DNA of 54,524 bases, taken from assembly GCF_023015865.1 (NCBI RefSeq), contig NZ_JALKBC010000024.1, positions 1-54,524 on the forward strand, given 5' to 3'. Source of the DNA: Arenibacter sp. F26102 (GTDB lineage: Bacteria; Bacteroidota; Bacteroidia; Flavobacteriales; Flavobacteriaceae). Position 1 is the first letter of the stretch. The number at the start of each line of letters is the position of its first letter. A program made the position numbers and the translations under genes. This document shows, piece by piece, positions 51,866-54,524 of the stretch. Under the pieces are notes generated by a model, which searched no databases, was not told where the DNA came from, and saw only the letters and a program-made list of their open reading frames with translations.

Positions 51866-53566
51866 TTAAAGGTTCATTTTTTTTAATTCGGATACAGCAT
51901 GGTTCGCAGCTCTCGCGGTAATAGCCATATAAGTCAATGACGGATTCACGCAAGAAGAAGAAGTCATACAAGCACCGTCGGTAACGAAAACGTTCTTTGC
52001 GGCATGAACTTGGTTAAAACCGTTAAGCACGGAGGTTTTTGGATCTAGACCCATTCTAGCGGTGCCCATCTCGTGCACAGCATAACCGGGTGGGTGTTCA
52101 TTGTCAAAACCAATAATATCCTTTAATCCCGACTTTTGGAGCATTTCCACCGCATCTTCTTTAATTTGCTTGTTAGCCGCTCTTTCATTTTCCTTAAATT
52201 CTGAGTCAATTGCCAAAGTAGGTTGTCCCCATTTATCCAAAACATCAGTATTCAAACTAACTTGATTATCATGATAGGGCAAGCACTCTGCAAAACCTGT
52301 AATGAAGAATTCCCAAGGACCAGGTTTTAGGATACTCTCTTTAAAATCGGTTCCAAAATTTTCGCTATTGGCAGCGTTTCCACCGCGATATCCTCCTCCT
52401 TGGAAGCCAAAGCCACGTAGAAATTTATCATTCTTGGTTTTGTCATCTATATTCCAATATCTGGGAATATAAATTCCGTTAGGCCGTCTTCCCTTATAAT
52501 ATTTATCATCAAATCCTTCCACTTTTCCCATGGCTCCAACTCTATAGGTATGATCCATAAGATTGTGGCCAAGTTCTCCACTATCATTTCCAAATCCGTT
52601 TTCAAAGCGGTTTGATTTTGAATTCAACAAAATCTGTGTTGTACTCAAAGTTGAGGCATTGCAGAAAATGACTTTGGCTGAATATTCAATGTCTTCATTG
52701 GTCTCTGCGTCGATGATACGAACACCGGTAGCTTTGCCCTTAGCTTCATCATAAATAATAGACTGCACTATCGAAAATGGTCGAATTGTCAATTTACCAG
52801 TTGCATGGGCCGCAGGTAGCGTAACTGAGTTACTACTGAAATAGGCTCCGTACGGGCAACCTCTGCTACATCTATTCCTATATTGACATTGCCCTCTTCC
52901 ATTATGTGGTACCGTTAAATGTGCACACCTCCCTATTATTAAATGCCTACCGTCAAACTCCTTTTCAATTCTACTTTTCACATGTTTTTCTACACAATTG
53001 AGCTTCATCGGCGGTAGAAAATGGCTATCGGGTAATTGTGGAAGCCCTAAAGGTTCTCCGCTAATACCTGCATATTTCTCCACATAGGTATACCATGGGT
53101 CAATATCCTTATATCTCATGGGCCAATCTACTCCGTGTCCATCTTTAGAATTTGCCTCAAAATCCAAATCGCACCAACGATACGTTTGCTTTCCCCATAA
53201 CAAAGACCTTCCACCCATTTGATGGGCACGAAGCCATAAAAAAGGTTTTACTTCCGTATAAGGATTGGCCTCATCATCTGCCCAGAAATGGGCTGTATCA
53301 GTACTTACCCAATTCGAACGTATACTAACTTGGTGTTTTTTTCTTTGTTCAGGAGTCAGTACGCCTCTTAGCTCGCTATCCCAAGGGTCTAAGTTCATGG
53401 TTGGATAATCTTTTACGTGCTCAACGATTCTGCCCCGTTCAAGAACTAGGGTTTTCAGTCCCTTTTCGCAGAGTTCCTTTGCAGCCCAGCCACCGCTGAT
53501 ACCTGAGCCGATAACGATGGCGTCATAGACCATGTCCTTTTTTGCATCAATATTGAAATTTGCCAT
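51866..53566 (-). CDS. GMC-family sugar/glycoside oxidoreductase
   Basis: The ATG at 53566 (MANFNIDAKKDMVYDAIVIG) is preferred over one at 53626. 566 residues. FAD motif AIVIGSGISGGWAAKELCEK; a substrate-side Cys-rich motif CQYRNRCSRGCPYGAYFSSN; C-terminal active-site His in YAVHEMGTARMG and Asn in SSCVNPSLTYMAITARAA. This is the gluconate-dehydrogenase-large-subunit/glycoside-3-oxidase type, exported with the Tat partner downstream. It oxidises a sugar C3-OH or C2-OH and passes electrons to a cytochrome not found here. A likely source of 3-keto-glycosides for DUF1080. Confidence 0.9.
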   Translation of the reverse strand: MANFNIDAKKDMVYDAIVIGSGISGGWAAKELCEKGLKTLVLERGRIVEHVKDYPTMNLDPWDSELRGVLTPEQRKKHQVSIRSNWVSTDTAHFWADDEANPYTEVKPFLWLRAHQMGGRSLLWGKQTYRWCDLDFEANSKDGHGVDWPMRYKDIDPWYTYVEKYAGISGEPLGLPQLPDSHFLPPMKLNCVEKHVKSRIEKEFDGRHLIIGRCAHLTVPHNGRGQCQYRNRCSRGCPYGAYFSSNSVTLPAAHATGKLTIRPFSIVQSIIYDEAKGKATGVRIIDAETNEDIEYSAKVIFCNASTLSTTQILLNSKSNRFENGFGNDSGELGHNLMDHTYRVGAMGKVEGFDDKYYKGRRPNGIYIPRYWNIDDKTKNDKFLRGFGFQGGGYRGGNAANSENFGTDFKESILKPGPWEFFITGFAECLPYHDNQVSLNTDVLDKWGQPTLAIDSEFKENERAANKQIKEDAVEMLQKSGLKDIIGFDNEHPPGYAVHEMGTARMGLDPKTSVLNGFNQVHAAKNVFVTDGACMTSSSCVNPSLTYMAITARAANHAVSELKKMNL

Positions 53567-53892
53567 GTATAACGTATTTCTAGTAGCCATCAAGTTAATG
53601 AATAAATCAATAGCGCGACTTAACATTTAAGGAAAGAACTAGGCGAATTACTATCATACATATGTTTGGTGATTGTGAAAATCGGCAATCACTGATTTCG
53701 AATAGAGGCAAAGTGGCGTAACATTTATTAGAAAGTTGTTGTGTATGATTTGTTACGCCTGCCTGCCGTAGGCAGGTGTTTCAGTAACTATCTTACTGGA
53801 AATGGAACAAGCCACAGGAAAATCCATAGGATTTTGAGAGTAGGTTAGACCTAATAAATTATTTTTACACGGCTTTGTTGGGTGTTCGTACT

Positions 53893-54321
53893 TTATGGCT
53901 TTGCGCTATTCCATATTTTCAATTGGCCATTTTCTATATTTAAATTTGAAAAGGGCCCTGCAATTCTATTATCATTTGAGCGATTGATGCCAAAATAATC
54001 TACATCAAAAATTATTTCTGAAAGGTTAGGGTTTTCAAAAGCTGCCTTTACTATTTTAGTTTTACTTAATGTTTTGGTCGAAATCATTTCCACTTTATGC
54101 TCAAAAAACGCTTTATTTAAAGAAAATTGAAGATATACATCCCCTTCCTTTTCAATTAATGCTAATTCGGGGTCGTAATTTAAATAATCCTCATTATTCG
54201 AATCGTTTATAGACGATTTCTCCGGGAGCTGTCCCAAAAACAATTCTTTTTAAATTAGACGACCCACCCCGTATCGGTTTCACCCATTCACGGTAAGTTC
54301 CTGAATGAACGGTAATAGTAT
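53893..54321 (-). pseudogene. Broken beta-helix carbohydrate enzyme (GH120/141-like), internal deletion
   Basis: Minus strand: a piece TITVHSGTYREWVKPIRGGS and NLKRIVFGTAPGEIVYK (54321 to about 54210) is the N-terminal region of right-handed beta-helix enzymes. A second frame (54243-53893) encodes LNYDPELALIEKEGDVYLQF, HKVEMISTKTLSKTKIVKAA and NRIAGPFSNLNIENGQLKIW, which reads like the C-terminal domain of the same kind of protein. The central helix coils are missing. The upstream end is cut at about 54321 by an IS3-type element. Confidence 0.6.
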
Positions 54322-54524
54322 TGTAGGCTTCCCTAAAAATAGGACAGTATAAAATTCGAATTTATTAATTTTAAATTTTAACTGTCACATGAAAAGAACA
54401 AAGTTTACGGAAAGCCAGATTGTCAAGGCGCTAAGGGAAAACGAACAGGGAAGATCCGTTGGCGATATTTCCAGGGAACTGGGTATCGACAAAAGTACAT
54501 TTTACTACTGGCGCAAGAAATACG
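54322..54524 (+). mobile_element. IS3-family element, left end and OrfA (runs off window)
   Basis: Starts near 54322 with TGTAGGCTTCCC, a plausible IS3-type end, at the exact point where the beta-helix frame is lost. ATG 54389 opens OrfA: MKRTKFTESQIVKALRENEQ, then GRSVGDISRELGIDKSTFYY W, a Tnp_1/HTH_3-type helix-turn-helix. Only 45 codons are inside the window. The OrfB integrase and right end lie beyond 54524. Confidence 0.8.

Noticed and set aside
53627..53892. Terminator or gene between the GMC gene and the beta-helix remnant
   Set aside because: Only a short GC-rich palindrome (GCCTGCCTGCCGTAGGCAGG near 53757) is visible; no T run of a terminator and no open frame.
1..54524. Classical integron
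   Set aside because: Single-gene units with palindromic gaps look cassette-like, but no integrase gene is in the window and the repeats do not show clear paired R and L boxes of attC sites.
1..54524. tRNA or rRNA genes
   Set aside because: No cloverleaf-like or rRNA-like segment was recognised by eye; a tRNAscan or Infernal run would settle it.

Overview
The window looks like part of a flavobacterial (phylum Bacteroidota) chromosome, probably from a marine or algae-associated member of the Flavobacteriaceae. The evidence is AT-rich coding sequence, ATG starts with little or no Shine-Dalgarno, a TAnnTTTG-type promoter ahead of tdh, many lipoproteins and secreted carbohydrate-active proteins, an SDR-type threonine dehydrogenase, and Bacteroidota-typical families such as DUF4494. 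No rRNA, tRNA or CRISPR array was recognised. All family calls come from reading the sequence by eye; no database search was possible.

Layout. (1) 0-8.5 kb: an accessory strip of small, mostly minus-strand stand-alone genes (cupin, two SRPBCC proteins, DUF2200, a riboflavin-kinase-like protein, an aromatic amino acid decarboxylase, DUF1398, an AraC regulator, two small 2-TM proteins). They are separated by two dispersed repeat families, here called R1 and R2. (2) 8.6-18.6 kb: a carbohydrate block with a five-bladed-propeller glycosidase, a TIM-barrel glycosidase lipoprotein, a malate/lactate-type dehydrogenase, a heparinase II/III-type polysaccharide lyase with a propeller partner, and a large double alpha/beta-hydrolase esterase. 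No SusC/SusD pair lies within the window. (3) 18.8-22.7 kb: D-2-hydroxyacid dehydrogenase and an Lrp/AsnC regulator, divergent from tdh-kbl (threonine to glycine plus acetyl-CoA). (4) 22.8-32.2 kb: a PNPOx-like protein, a MarR regulator with twin operator-like sites facing a histidine-rich secreted protein, a DUF1080 hydrolase, a secreted methyltransferase, DUF4494, a TauE/SafE permease, and the RNA-modification genes trmL and rluA-type.

(5) 32.2-38.2 kb: a frameshifted sialidase-like protein, a BNR_4 (ulvan-lyase-superfamily) lipoprotein, a BAAT-like hydrolase and an orphan membrane histidine kinase. (6) 38.5-48.5 kb: a second strip of stand-alone minus-strand genes (MBL-fold, GDYXXLXY/DUF2157 pair, NTF2, EF-hand/YHYH, VOC, peroxiredoxin, DUF4038 glycosidase, EstC-like hydrolase). 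Its gaps contain repeat family R3 and a recurring A/T-rich boundary motif in constant orientation. (7) 47-51 kb: a gene graveyard (C45 peptidase, SnoaL-like and glutamate-synthase fragments, IS110 remnant). (8) 51.3-54.5 kb: a GMC oxidoreductase with its Tat-exported small subunit, then a truncated beta-helix carbohydrate enzyme abutting an IS3-type element that runs off the window.

Two functional themes emerge. One is secreted sugar and polysaccharide processing: lyases, propeller glycosidases, esterases, and GMC oxidase plus DUF1080, which could together form a 3-keto-glycoside route. The other is gene-cassette-like traffic of single genes between dispersed intergenic repeats. The clearest new signal is the set of repeats and oriented boundary motifs (R1, R2, R3), which no standard feature type explains.
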